Positions 43,510-54,480 of a stretch of 64,000 bases of DNA are shown here, one piece after another; positions within the stretch are counted from its first letter, which is position 1, and every line of letters starts with the position of its first letter. Made by a program: the position numbers and the translations under genes. The stretch comes from Lophium mytilinum (Eukaryota > Ascomycota > Dothideomycetes > Mytilinidiales > Mytilinidiaceae): positions 470,403-534,402 of the forward strand of contig MU004201.1 in the NCBI GenBank assembly GCA_010093605.1, in the 5' to 3' direction. The notes beneath the pieces are model-generated. The model worked only from the letters and a program-made list of their open reading frames with translations, ran no database searches and had not been told where the DNA came from.

Positions 43510-44130
43510 TCTCTTGCTGCAGATAGTCTCTATCACATCTTGCGGTGTGGTTTCCGGTTTGCGATGCTGGTACTGGGACAGCTGTAGGGAACCCTATCGA
43601 TGTATAAGGCTGGTTTTGCGACCCAGGTCCCGACTATGGCACTGGCGCTGGCGTATGTGGTAATGTAGCTGGCGGTGCTGGTGCATGTTCGGGAAGTAGT
43701 TGCTGTCGTCCGATAGCCCGCCAGCCCGCTTGCTCCTGCAGCCTACCTGGGGTTGCCAAGGCCCGAGCGCGAGCCGCCAAAGTCGCGGCCTAAAACTTCT
43801 ATGCCAGCTCTCCGTTGCGTAGCGCTATAGGCTTAAGTAATCCTCGTCTCCGTATTCTTCTCGCTATCCTTAGCCTCTACTTTGTTATTATTAAAAAGCC
43901 ATATTGACGCGCTGTGGCATTAATCTCTCGTAGGTCCTGCTTCCGCCGCTCCCGTTCCATTTGTTTTGAAAGATTAGAAAGATGCGTTAGTGGGAAATAA
44001 GACTACTTTAGTCCCGATGGCTATGACTACGTCCACAGCCCGAGGTCCTGCTGCCGCTACTCCATTTGCACCTTGCAAAGCTTATCGGATTCGCTAATGC
44101 TAAAGCGCTGAAGAATCAATGGTGAGCTTA
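43510..44130 (-). other. Proline/alanine- and glutamine-rich minus-strand stretch
   Basis: The minus strand reads a low-complexity PAPPATLPHTPAPVP near 43660 and basic helical KQMERERRKQDLREI near 43940-43985. 'ggtcctgct(t/g)ccgc' recurs at 43934 and 44045, suggesting a 110-bp duplication. It could be the N-terminal part of the block at 42260-43500. Confidence 0.3.
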
Positions 44131-45400
44131 GTGTGCCTCCGGGTACAACAATCTGCTTTCAAGTCCTAATAGTCTTAGATTGGTGCTCCCACCTAGAGAT
44201 TTTCAGTGGAGCAGTGAATATCTGGAAAACTCCTCGAGCCACGGTCCAGCAACGGGACCCCATGGTAAAGACGAAACGACGTAGTTTATACCGAAGAAGA
44301 GCGTCTCCGGGAGAAGAGTGAACCGATGATGACCGTAAGGTCGGAAATAAATCTTTTTTAACATCACCATGTAAGAGAAAATTGGAGCGTTTTGGATCAA
44401 CTGAAGACCCACCTAAAATCTGCAACCTAGACCAACTTAGATAGACAATATTAATGAGAAGGGGCAAGATAACAAGGTAGAGATGAATGATAGAGGAGAA
44501 ACTAATTGCACGGACGAAGTTAATTGCGGCGGTGTCCGAAGAATTAGACGTATTGGGGCAAGCTTTTTGCAAAACCCCTCCTCCCTTACTATTTGCTGCG
44601 TCGTGTATAGAGTAGCGACGTTAGTCTTTAGCATTTTGGGGGCTGGTGGTGCAGTTAAATTCTAAAATATAACATTACTTATAGAACACGCTAAGTTACG
44701 AAGTAGCGTTTGATGTACTGTATCATTACAGGCACATCTTAACGTCCGAAGAGAGAGGTAGTGTGTGGCACCGCGGCCAGGTAGCCAGATTTAGGGCCAG
44801 CAAAACGCTGGCGTTGGCATTAAGAGCGGTGGTATTAAGAACGATATAGCTAAAGAGAACGTCCTGCAGCTACTGTTAGTTAGCACGCGTGCGGTTGAGT
44901 TGGCGGCGAAGACAATTAAAATGATGCGGTGAATCACGTTCTTAGAGTAGATTTTGTTTCCACTCTTAACCTTGTGTGGCGCTAGGAACACCGAGAACAA
45001 GCTTAGCACTTGGATAATTGTCGTCGCCTCAACGATTAGGTAGGTTGTTTGAGCTGAAGCTGGCGGCGAAAGATCTGCTTCAAAATTGACATTGGCGTGA
45101 GGCTGTGGTAGTTGTCCAGACAGCCGTTTGGATACTTTAACAGGCTCCTGGCTCGCTAATGGAATTTTGCTCTTGATTGCGAGGAGGAATTAGAGTATTC
45201 TTCTGGTACCGAGGCCTTTAAAGATCGGGAAGGTGGTAAGAATAAAGATGAAGCGACAAAGAAGAAGGACGGCGTAAGTCTACAAAGTAATGAGTTTTGC
45301 ACTACTTTGAATACTACTTCATGTTGTCTCTGACTTATTGTCGTCTTGTTTTAGTAAGAGATTAACTGTCGCCTCTTATCCTGATTCTGCAGCTCGCGAC
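44131..45400. other. Unrecognised stretch
   Basis: A 137-codon stop-free stretch on the minus strand (44159-44572) has no recognised motif and unusual composition. No transposon ends were seen. Confidence 0.3.
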
Positions 45401-45409
45401 AGTGGAGAA

Positions 45410-45904
45410 TAGCCCTAATTGTCTCGAATATCGGCAAAGCTTTCGTCATCATCGTCACCCCTGACCAGCTCACCGCAGCGGCACTCGAGATACACTACTA
45501 GTGCCCACGCGGCGACCTTTTTCGACCGGTTTAAGATGAGCCTTCTTTTATTACGACTGAACTCGAAATTCGTCGTTTAGTATTGGCAGTATCCGTCTGC
45601 CCAAATTTATTAGGCGTGAGTCTTCGCAGCTAAGTGGCTAGACCGGGTAGGTCGAATAGTTTTGGATGGTGTGGATAAGCCGGAGGGTTATTTCACTGGC
45701 GACTGGACGAGGAACCTCGTTGATGTGGACACCGTGGTTCGGAGCTTCTCTAAATCGTGGCAACAGGCTGCGTCGAAGAGCTGCTTGTTCTATTGCAAGA
45801 TGCCTGCTGACATTACTAAAGCGCTTAATGCGGTAATCGAGACGATTAATTTTAAATATAGTTTGAGAAGAAGGGCGAGCAATATACACGTTCCAGATTG
45901 TTAG
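45410..45904 (+). pseudogene. Unrecognised coding remnants
   Basis: Plus-strand reading gives GKAFVIIVTPDQLTAAALEI, then TAG, PRGDLFRPV, TAA, FITTELEIRRLVLAVSVC, and in a later frame GYFTGDWTRNLVDVDTVVRS, FSKSWQQAASKSCLFYCKMP and ITKALNAVIETINF, TAG. Composition and stop type fit a RIP-decayed gene. I do not recognise it. Confidence 0.38.
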
Positions 45905-46648
45905 GTTTCGAGAAGACTATGTCCGTGTGGTGGAAACGAGTTGTCCTTGCGCTTAGACGAGGCCGACACCAACATACGTTGATGCTGAAGAGGCGCGGGC
46001 CATTGTTGCGGCGGTATAGCTTTGGAATTTAGCGCAGGCATATCGAGGGGGATAGGTTCTAGAGTAAAAGCAGACGCTTCAGTTAGGACTACTGCCTCGG
46101 AAGCTCAATCCTCCCAGCATTTAGGCCCGACACGAGGTCTTCTCTAGGCCAGGGACCGCTAAAGCCGTGCATTATACAGCCTTACCGATTTAGGGCGTAT
46201 ACTACAACAAACAATGTTACAGTCTTACGCTTGGCGTGTTCAGTCTAGGCGTTAGTATCGCGAATGACGCCCATGGGGAAGGCCTTAAGAATCCAACGGG
46301 TTTCTATGTAGAGTACTGTAGAAGGTGTTAGAAATTAAAAAGAGGAGACAGAGTAGAGAAGACATGCTAGCTATAATACACCTTGCCACTGCTAAGACAC
46401 GCGAGACGACGGATGGCAGGTCCTGGATGTTATTACGAAGAGATCTTGCGGTGGCGCTTAATGCTGCCCTTTCTAAGGCTCTTATCTCCTTGTTTAACTG
46501 TTTCTGGACCAAAGGCTAATTAAGCAGGATTGGTTGCCTATACCAGCACCTCTCCCTCAGCGTCCACGCAATGTTACTCTGCATGTCTAGGGTCTAAACT
46601 ACCCTTTACTCTCCCCTATACACCTCCAGTTACTCCCCAGGGCGACTT

Positions 46649-46853
46649 CTGCCTTCGCCACCTTCTTAGCTGCTTCCACATCTCACCCTTCTGCACCTCC
46701 TTCCGCTCCTTGAGGCGGCTCGTATGCTCTTACCCCTTCGCTGCCTTCTTAGCGGCTTTATCAAGGGGAAAGAGCATGCTGCCCTCTTCTCCATTCGCTC
46801 CTTGAGTGGTCTTGTATGCTCCTAAGCCTTCGTTGCCTTCTTAGCAGCTTTAA
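46649..46853 (-). repeat. About 90-bp tandem repeat of the MSH6 tail
   Basis: 'ccttcg(c/t)(t/c)(g/a)ccttcttagc(g/a/t)gctt' recurs at 46651, 46736 and 46826, and 'cgctccttgag(g/t)' at 46704 and 46794. Each unit encodes a lysine-rich AAKKA segment followed by EHT-x-x-LKER on the minus strand. Confidence 0.75.
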
Positions 46854-47026
46854 CCCGTGATTCCATATGCGGTCTTCCTCATTAACGCAGATGCGCATGC
46901 GCTTTGCATAGATCTTAGGGTCCATCTCAAATTCTAGTGTTAAACAATAGTAATAAGTAGCGAAGAAGCAGATGCGGGTAGCAATGCCATGTAGCACGAT
47001 GTGAGCGACTGCTACAGCGTTGTAGG

Positions 47027-47545
47027 ACTAGGTGCCGCGGTTAGGCTAGTTAAGAATAACGAGAAAGCGGGGCATGGTCTTAGAGAAGATCTTCTAGGTA
47101 ACTATAAGCTCGACGAAGAAGGTTAACAGGGTTGTGGGGAACGGCCTAGGCAACTACAACGCCATTGTTATTATAAGACAAGGTGCCGCAGCTAAGCTTG
47201 TCGAGAATGATAAGGATGCGAAGCGTAGACTTGGAGAGGCCCTTCTTAGTCTCCGTAAGCTCGATAGAGATTGTTAACTCCTGTGGAAAACAAGGTACCG
47301 CGGTTGAGCTTGTCGAGGATAATAAGAGACCGGGCGTGGTCTTAAAAAGGATCTTCTGAGTCTCCGCAAGCTCGACGGAGGAGGTTAATCGGGGTGGGGC
47401 GGCCTAAGCGACTGCGATGCCGCCGTAAGACGAGGTGCCGCGGTCGAGGTGCCGCGGCCGAGGACGTTGATAATAATCAGAGGGGGTCCGTAGCCTCGGA
47501 GAGAATCTTTTGGGTCTCTGCGAGCTGGACGAAGAAGGTTGACTG
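47027..47545 (-). repeat. Tandem amplification of the MSH6 Walker B block (about 4 copies)
   Basis: Copies end, in plus coordinates, at 47127, 47277, 47388 and 47543 (spacing 150, 111 and 155 bp). Shared words are 'ctcgacgaagaaggttaac', 'aggatcttctgagtctccgcaag' and 'aaggtgccgcggttgagctt'. All lie inside the MSH6 pseudogene. Confidence 0.8.
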
Positions 47546-47619
47546 GGCGGCGAAGATATTGGCGCCGAGGAGACATAATGCGTTCTATGGGGGTTAGGCG
47601 GGCCAATATAGTAGGGAGG

Positions 47620-49130
47620 TAGCAGTCCTAGAATTAGGGCTCGGAATTAATTAACTATTTAAACGGCTGATTAAATGGATTGAAGCGGACGCGTGGTGTT
47701 GTCTTACTTTGCGTATCGGTGTTTCTTCCTCCAGGCGTGTGAGGGAAGTAATAAGATCGGCGGGTGCTAACATCCGAGATCGCGGAGGTTTCTAGGTCTC
47801 TACCACCGATAGTAGTTCTTTTGGAATCCACAATGTTTAGAGCACGTTGACTTGTTTCTCGTCTAATACAATGCGGTATTTGATGTCGATGCTCTTTTAA
47901 AAGCGAAGTGCTCCGGCTCCAACGCGATCGATACTAAGAGACAAACCAGATTAATAGACCTGCTTTAGCAGCCAGCACGTGACTATAAGAAGTAACGCAC
48001 GACTAGGAATTTCAACGCACAATATCTGTTTGTCCGGCTTTGCGTTATTATAGGTTCCTAATGAAGATATATAGGAGGGAAAACATGATGGACAAGTTTT
48101 AGGAGACGTGTGCACGTGCACGACACGTGCTGAGTTGGCCGAATAACTATTAACCAACACCTTACTGCCTATAAACACTTATTTCTCTCTCTACTTACAC
48201 CTTATAGGCACACGTGGAAGATATGCCGCACGGGAAGCCGGCTTTGCAATGCAAAATTTCGTACTATATTTATATACTCTAAGTTTTTGCAACCTATCTT
48301 TTATAGTTACGTGCGGCTGGTAAGTTATATAATGATAGAGAACGGCATATATACATAGATACCCAAAGTTTTAGTTCTCTCCGGCTAGATTAACAATATA
48401 ATTCTGAATATTGTAAGCTTGGCGGCGTTCAGCTGGCAACGTAAGTTCCTTTTCAAAATCCGCTAGCATTTAACACTCTTGCCCGCGTCTATATTATCAA
48501 CCCGTAGAGATCTATAAGACACATACATATCTACAGAATTAGCATCCTTCCTACCTACTAATGGCATTAGCGGTGAGCTCCTGCAGCCCCCTTCTTTCCG
48601 TGGAACAATGGTTTGGTCGGACCTCAATTCTTTAACCTTCTAGCGCGAAGGGTTTCTCGTAGAGACCACGAGAATCCGAGGACCGGTGCCTAACACAACA
48701 CGCAAACTTCAACCAACAAGTAAGATAGTGAGTAGGTAGTAGATTATATTATGGAAATCTTTCACAAATCATGAAGAAGCACACGGGCTGCTGCATCAAC
48801 GAAGAGCAATTTAGTCATTGAGAGACAGTGCCTTATCTAAGCGCTGGGAATTTGTACTACATAATGTTATGTTCTACCTGGAATATATAAAATTTAAAGA
48901 CAGCCTCCAATACTCAACCGTCCATCTTAACAAACGTTAAGGTCAGCACGATTTCCGAAAATGTCCGAGATCTCTCAGTGCGCCCGGGACTATAATGCGA
49001 TTGACCTAAGTGTTTATAACTAACATCCTAAAAGCCCCCGCGTAATGTTTAGAGGTACATTAATACCTAGTGCAACTAGATACGCTCCTAGACTAGATAG
49101 TCTGTGATTGCCTTACCTGAAACATTAACT
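47620..49130. other. Unrecognised, TA-rich in places
   Basis: No gene was recognised. Palindromic 'gcacgtgc' words near 48108-48130. TA-rich 48250-48400. Confidence 0.35.
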
Positions 49131-49745
49131 TAACTACTGCTACACGTTTAGAGTTGGCTAGCCAACCGTGTAAAATGGGAGTACTTACGATATCCATCCA
49201 TACTTGTTACTAGGTAACCCTGTAACGCGCGGCCTATGCTGTTAAAGAGCAACATCTTGGTCGCCCTGGAAGTTTGCCTGTAAAGGCATTCTGCGGAATC
49301 GTCGTAGTCTATCTAGATCTTAGATAGGAGCTGGACCTCACTGGTGTAGGGATCCGGGACATTGATCGACACCCAGACTTTTGCCGCGATTTCTTCCTCC
49401 GCTGCGCTTAGGGGTCTCCCAAGTGCAGTCTCCTCCTGGCGCAAGTAGGCGGCCCTAAGGTCCCAGTTGCGCAGAAAATGGAGGTCCTTTAGGTTCGTGT
49501 TTGCATAATAGGCCCACATCTCGTCTGCAAAGCACCCAGATGAGTCTCGCGCGTAAGGAAGGACATAAGCAGCAATGTTCTTATATGCAGCTTCTATAAA
49601 GCTGCGTATAAAGGTGAGTGTAAGCTCCTGGATTCCAAGGACGACGGGGTGGGACTCCTATCTGCTAAGGAGGTCAAGAATGATTTGAGCAATGTAGTGC
49701 TGAATAGCTTCCTCAATTTCACTAAATAGAGTAGCTAGTGGCTGC
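49130..49745 (-). pseudogene. Unrecognised coding remnant, single frame
   Basis: On the minus strand one frame reads FSEIEEAIQHYIAQIILDLL, a TAG, LGIQELTLTFIRSFIEAAYK, YARDSSGCFADEMWAYYANT, LKDLHFLRNWDLRAAYLRQE, EEEIAAKVWVSINVPDPYTS, TAG at 49316 and IDYDDSAECLYRQTSRATKM. Only two stops, both TAG, in about 200 codons. Helical, with acidic patches and conserved-looking tryptophans. I do not recognise it. A further piece (49949-50173, minus; GVTIGKLSIQLDRAVHSREP) may belong upstream. Confidence 0.5.
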
Positions 49746-49948
49746 TCCCACTCGCTAAGACATGACGATGTGAGGTGTTGAACGGGGACACTTTCTCTCC
49801 TAATCTCATCCAGCTGAAATCTCCGACGGAGACACCCGAATCGTGGGTTCCGAGCTCGCTCCCGACGAGGACTGGACCACCCTGTGGCAGAGCTCGCCTT
49901 ATAGTTAACTTGCGCGGCATCTATACTCTTGCATCCGCTACCTTTAGA

Positions 49949-50173
49949 CTAATTAACGGAGTAAGACTTATTGTATAAGCCTTCGTCCAGGGCTCCTCTA
50001 TGTTTAAGCGAAGGTCGCATGTCCTTAAGATTTTGGTGGAAGTGCAGGAAGGTCTTATCCAGACAGGTCTTGAGATAGGCTTCTGGTTCACGACTATGTA
50101 CAGCTCGGTCTAACTGTATAGATAGTTTTCCAATCGTTACGCCTAAAATTTTATGGATCTTCTCGGCTTCCAC
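49949..50173 (-). pseudogene. Possible upstream exon of the 49.1-49.7 kb gene
   Basis: 74 open codons beginning MEAEKIHKILGVTIGKLSIQ and KTCLDKTFLHFHQNLKDMRP have protein-like composition, the same strand and lie 200 bp upstream. Reminiscent of the helical N-terminal domains placed before fungal NACHT/HET-type proteins, but this is a weak impression. Confidence 0.4.
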
Positions 50174-50372
50174 GCCGAAGCCGGCAAAAGTGAATTCGGG
50201 AAGCCCTTCTCGGGCTGGACTTGGGGGAGGTGCTGTGTTCGTCTTGTATTAGCCGGGGGATTAGACTGGGAACGCCGTAGCGCAATAGTAGGTCTTACCA
50301 AGGGTTCCGTCTTGTATCTCGTCTGGGTAGTTTGGCTTAGTGCAGATAGGGAGTTGGACACGCATGATTCGG

Positions 50373-50550
50373 GTAGCTTGTATGGTGTAGGAGAAGGCAG
50401 CAAGTGAAAGCCGATGTGTGAGAGAAGACAGCGTGTAAGATCCGATGTGTGAGAAAAGACAGCGTGTAAGAGCCGAGGTGTGGGAGAGAACAGCGTGTGA
50501 AAGTAGAGGTATAGGAGAAGACAGCGAGTAAAAGTAAAGATATAGGAATT
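50373..50550. repeat. 31-bp minisatellite, about 5.5 units
   Basis: The core gagaagacagcg(t/a)gtaaga recurs at 50391, 50422, 50453, 50484 and 50515, exactly 31 bp apart. The period is not a multiple of three, which explains overlapping stop-free frames on the minus strand. Confidence 0.88.
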
Positions 50551-50559
50551 GGGCAGATA

Positions 50560-52080
50560 TATAGCTCCATTCATGATTTAATAAACGTAACTTATAAGGG
50601 GGGAGCCAGTGCGCTTAGGAGTGCGTTCGCGGGTCTGGAAAGATAAGTTGAGGTGGGAAGCAGCAGCCATCCGAATCCACAACTGGAAATCTCTTGCCTG
50701 CCACTATTAATGTGACGAGTCGCAACGTTCATACTAAGGATAATTGTAGAGACGAAGCAAAAGAGACATGGGTATATGCACGCTGGTCCTATTATGTAAT
50801 TGTTATAAAGAGACTAAAAGACGTCCACGCTATTAGTGGCACGCATTGCAGATTTTAAAGGCGGTTACAGATCAATAGTGTAACCATCTTCTTGGGCACA
50901 TAACCCAGCATGGCGCGCAATCCTGGCTCGCCACCCCGATGGCAATGTACAACCTGGAGGCGTATAGTTCCCGTGGCCTTAAGCAGCAACGAGAAAAGGT
51001 TAATATGGTGCTTACCTAGGTACGCTTTATGCCTATGCCGAGACAATAATTTGCTTGCATCTTAACAGCCCGCCATCTCTACCGGATCGCGTGGTCTGCG
51101 AGGCCGAACCTTGAGAGCGTCCTCACTTCTATCTGCTGTTGGGCTGGCTGGCTGCAGCGCTTATGCAGCGAGTAAACAGTCTGCAGGTATTTTAGAAGGC
51201 CACCTGGGCAATGGCGACCGGCTTCACGCCCCGGCTCGCAACCAAGGATTCCCCTGGTCCCCCTCACCACCGTACTTAACGCCCCCTAGTTCCATCCCGC
51301 TCCCCATCCTCCCCCTAACTATCCCCTCCCCCAACTCACTAGTAACAACGCATGCGCAGCGTAGCTATATACAGTCCGCTATCTATTATTTAAACTAGAA
51401 TGCAACTGCGCCTATATTGCGTCCACGCTATAGAAGGATTTGGAGCGCCGTTAGACACCTATACCCCTAGGAGCGGATCCGAGCACCTCCATCCCGCAAC
51501 TATCACTTGACTGAAGTGCCTCAACGGATAGCTGCTGCGGCTCCCGTCTATTAACTTCACGGAAACTCCTCGACGGATGGTTGCTGCACTTCGTGTCTAT
51601 CGAACCGCTAGTTATTGGCCATGAAGACGACGGGACATCGGGAGCTAAGACGGGGCCTAGGTTCCGCTTAGGATGGCCTGCCCTAAGCTAGACCGCTTGC
51701 TTGAGGAGCACCCAATCCGCTGAGGCCCATGACGCTGAAGCCCAGAGTGATTCCACTCGTCTTGGTGTTGTATAAAGTTGACGACATCTCTTCTTCTTAC
51801 TTCTTCTTAATTACTTTTCTTGGATTCCTACCAGCATCCAGACCTCGCCTTTTTCTCCGTCGCCTTTCTTATTTTCCAACCAACATCTAGTTCTCGCCTT
51901 CTCCTTAAATACTTTTCTCGTTTGCCAGCATCCAGTTCGTTGCACCCTTGTTGTAGGCTCCTGTCTTATCTCCTTGTTAATTGGTACGCTTTCTGCCTGT
52001 TAAAGTGGCCAATAGCTATCTACCTGGCTAACCTTAAGCTCTAGAATATTATGCCTCCGTCAACCCTATCTTTATCTAGC
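50560..52080. other. Unrecognised stretch with a small duplication and pyrimidine-rich tracts
   Basis: A 49-bp duplication ('ctc(a/g)acggat(a/g)g(c/t)tgctgc') occurs at 51520 and 51569. 51780-51960 is pyrimidine-rich with repeated 'ccagcatcca(g)'. No gene was recognised; the proline-rich frame at 51111-51398 has no motif. Confidence 0.4.
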
Positions 52081-52083
52081 TAA

Positions 52084-52545
52084 ATGGAGCCTAAACAGTA
52101 CGCACCAAATAAGCTTCCGCACGTTTCTGGCCCCGTTATCTGCCCTAGTATATCTATTAGCATAGCTACTGCATTTCCAAAACCTGCTAACACGTCGCTC
52201 TTACCAGAGCACACTTTTTTGCCTAGACTTGTCGCACCTTTACGTCCCCTAGCTTTCATCCCACCATCACATACCTTCGGCCTACCAGCTCGCCCTCTGC
52301 CTATGCCATCTACATCTCTAGCTCTTAATAGGTATATATATCTAGCATATCCTCTAGACATACCTATCTATCCCCAAGCCTTCAATCGGCACCCAGGCTC
52401 TATCGCGCCGGAGTATCTACCAGGCATACCAATACCCCCCCTAGCACAAGTCGCATCTAGCAACGTGGAGGAGTCACAGATAGCTGGGCACCAACCTGAA
52501 AACCTCGTGTACTGTAAGTCTTTGCTGCACTACTGCTTTCCTTAG
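52084..52545 (+). CDS. Doubtful proline-rich open frame
   Basis: A 153-codon frame starts with ATG (MEPKQYAPNKLPHVSGPVI) and is rich in P, S and I, with no recognised domain. The complementary strand is open too (52080-52361). It precedes the dynamin fragment but is not part of any dynamin domain. Chance openness is quite possible. Confidence 0.2.
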   Translation: MEPKQYAPNKLPHVSGPVICPSISISIATAFPKPANTSLLPEHTFLPRLVAPLRPLAFIPPSHTFGLPARPLPMPSTSLALNRYIYLAYPLDIPIYPQAFNRHPGSIAPEYLPGIPIPPLAQVASSNVEESQIAGHQPENLVYCKSLLHYCFP

Positions 52546-52689
52546 TCTAATTGTGTGCCTATTTTAACCCTATCTAGTTCTAGGGAAGATGAAAAAGACC
52601 GGCATAAGTCTATTCGACCGTGTCAACATGCCCCCCCCTCCGCCGAGATATTTATTTCACGACGCCCTAAGCGCCGAGCAGGTTCTTAT

Positions 52690-53380
52690 AGGGGATTAAT
52701 CTATCTACAAGTTATGTTCGCACGCGATCTTTCCCGGGGAGAGAATTATGCTAAGGGAGTGGGATAGTTACAAACGCTGCCCGGTTTTACTTACGTCTCT
52801 AGTGGACACCACACCCGGTACGGGGTGGACTTGCAAGATTGAGCTGTTAATGAGCTACCAGCTCTTAGAGCCTACGTCTATATTATCAAATTGGGCGCCT
52901 TTCTTTCCTTGGGTCTTAAATGGATGCCCATTTATTGTTCCGTTCTGCACCCTATGGAACAAAGACTACCTAGTGAACGCGCTTCACTGCGCGCACCTAG
53001 CGATTCTAAACCTGACCCAGGCCCCCGAAATCTACGCTGCGTATGCGGTTTACGGTATTCAGCCTCTCAATAATGGATAATGCTAATTTAGCCTAAACGT
53101 TATCTCCATTACAGTCTCGGGGCCCCAGTGCCACGATTACTCCTTCTACGATCTTCCGGGGATTGTCAGCCTACTTGACCACAGATACTAGTTCGCTTAC
53201 GCCAAGTTTACCCAGGAGCTGGCCAGGGAGTACATATGCCGGTAGAGTATACCATTTCTATACGTGCATATAAGGGGAGTAAACACCTTTAATTCTATTA
53301 CCTTTTAAATAATTGCAGACTTGTATAAATAGAACGGCTCCATGAGGCACATGTCGTATTATTAATGGCTTTCCACGCCA
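52690..53380 (+). pseudogene. Dynamin-family GTPase fragment (fungal Mx-like)
   Basis: One frame reads RCPVLLTSLVDTT, TGWTCKIELLMSYQL, FCTLWNKDYLVNALHCAHLA, then stops, LNVISITVSGPQCHDYSFYD, LPGIVSLLD, a TAG, FAYAKFTQELAREYICR, a TAG and IADLYK, TAG. In dynamin-like GTPases a T-R-C-P block precedes the G3 motif D-L-P-G, followed by the K-F-x-x-E-L-x-x-x-Y-I helix. The G1 P-loop and the G4 T-K-x-D are not seen, so both ends of the GTPase domain are missing. About seven in-frame stops, all TAA or TAG. Dynamins scission membranes; fungal Mx-like members are expanded families of unclear role. Confidence 0.68.
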
Positions 53381-53685
53381 GTACGATTAGGGTACGGTCG
53401 GAAGTGGAAGGAGTCCTAAGATGAAATGGCTGCAGGCAGGTTCAGGTAGACCAGCAATGGAGAAGTAATGGGAGTTGGAGTTAAACTTTTTCTTATCACA
53501 ATATACCCATATTCAGCTTTTTTAGTCTAGCTAGGAGTTATAATAGTAACGGAAGCGAAACTTCTCTATCAAAATTTATTTGGTACCTTTGACATTTTTA
53601 ATCTTTATAGTGTCCGCCCGTGCCTTAAGATGCGCTTATTAGCTTACGGTATACTATACTACTAACAAACGCCGGATTTACTCTT
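53381..53685. other. No recognisable feature
   Basis: TA-rich after 53480. No repeat or gene. Confidence 0.35.
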
Positions 53686-53689
53686 CCTC

Positions 53690-54175
53690 TTCACGTCGTT
53701 GAAACCGCATCTTTTATTTAGCTTCCGCGACCCTTCTCTAGCTAGGGACGCGATACTTATTCTTCCTCGAGCCTCGGCATTCCGATCCTAATCCCTCTTC
53801 CTCCTTCCTCCAACTTGCCCTTATGTTATGGCAGCCCCTCGGCACCAACCGTTGGCGCAGTCGGCATACGAAGAGAATTACTACAGCGGATCCTTAATGC
53901 TCTTACTGGTCTCCAACGCTGAGCTATTAAACTCCTTCTCGTCCTTTAATAGTGGCGGTGGAATGCGGTGGCGAGCCCCTTCTGCGGCTGGATACGCAAT
54001 CTTCACGCGATCTCGGGCCTCTGCATTCTAGTTGCAATCCCCCTTTTCTTTCCCTCATACTTCCCCTTATGTTGCTGTGGCCTCTTAGCACCCACCCAAT
54101 GTTGGCGCAACTGACATACAAGGATGATCGCCACAGCTAATCTTCCGAATTCTTAATGGGTGGAGCTCCCGATAC
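53690..54175. repeat. Tandem duplication, 246-bp period
   Basis: 'cccttatgtt' recurs at 53818 and 54064, with matching 'gcacca(a/c)cc(g/c)(t/a)...gttggcgca' and 'cctcggcatt/cctctgcatt' on either side. The copies are about 70-75% identical by eye. A serine-rich frame in the first copy (53828-54031) has no recognised motif. Confidence 0.7.
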
Positions 54176-54179
54176 CTTA

Positions 54180-54480
54180 TTCCGGTCTTTCTATTTAATA
54201 GCTGAAGAGCGATCATACGTGCTCGTCAGGAGTTTTTCGTCAAAACTGTCCAACGAGTCAAGAAAGTCCTTAACATCTATAGACCCAACGACGTCAGCAA
54301 AAGCATCGGCACTATTACTTTAGTCCAGGAAACCGCTGCTGGTGTAGCTAGGAGGCTGAACGACGTTAAAGCCGCGGCCACCATCGTGCTGGTCAAGGCA
54401 ACCACTGCTGCTGAAGGGGCCAAGAGCCTAAACGGCGTTTAAGTCAATACCGGCCGAGCGCTCTTCCCTCGGCGGCCCAG
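54180..54480 (+). pseudogene. Unrecognised helical coding remnant
   Basis: Reads RQEFFVKTVQRVKKVLNIYR, TITLVQETAAGVARRLNDVK and TTAAEGAKSLNGV, TAA. Alanine-rich amphipathic helices. No family is recognised. Confidence 0.3.

Larger units (their letters stand above)
46640..47612 (-). pseudogene. MSH6: MSH6 carboxy-terminal ATPase fragment with internal tandem amplification
   Basis: From 47612 the minus strand reads LTPIERIM, GANIFAAQ and STFFVQLAETQKILSEAT, the block before Walker B in fungal MSH6 (MutS-alpha mismatch-repair ATPase). LIILDKLNRGTL replaces the expected LVILDELGRGT, with the catalytic DE of Walker B changed to DK. The block recurs with degenerate copies starting near 47543, 47388, 47277 and 47127. 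Downstream come CFFATYYYCLTLEFE (expected FFATHYHSL, the H-loop), then IYAKRMRICVNEED. A lysine-rich segment with EHTSRLKE or EHTRPLKE, also repeated (46640-46855), completes the usual MSH6 end. Several frameshifts and TAG/TAA stops prevent function. The N-terminal half is absent, except for the fragment at 8613-8923. Confidence 0.85.

Noticed and set aside
44159-44572. 137-codon open frame on the minus strand
   Set aside because: No motif, odd composition and no neighbouring evidence; kept only as an unrecognised stretch.
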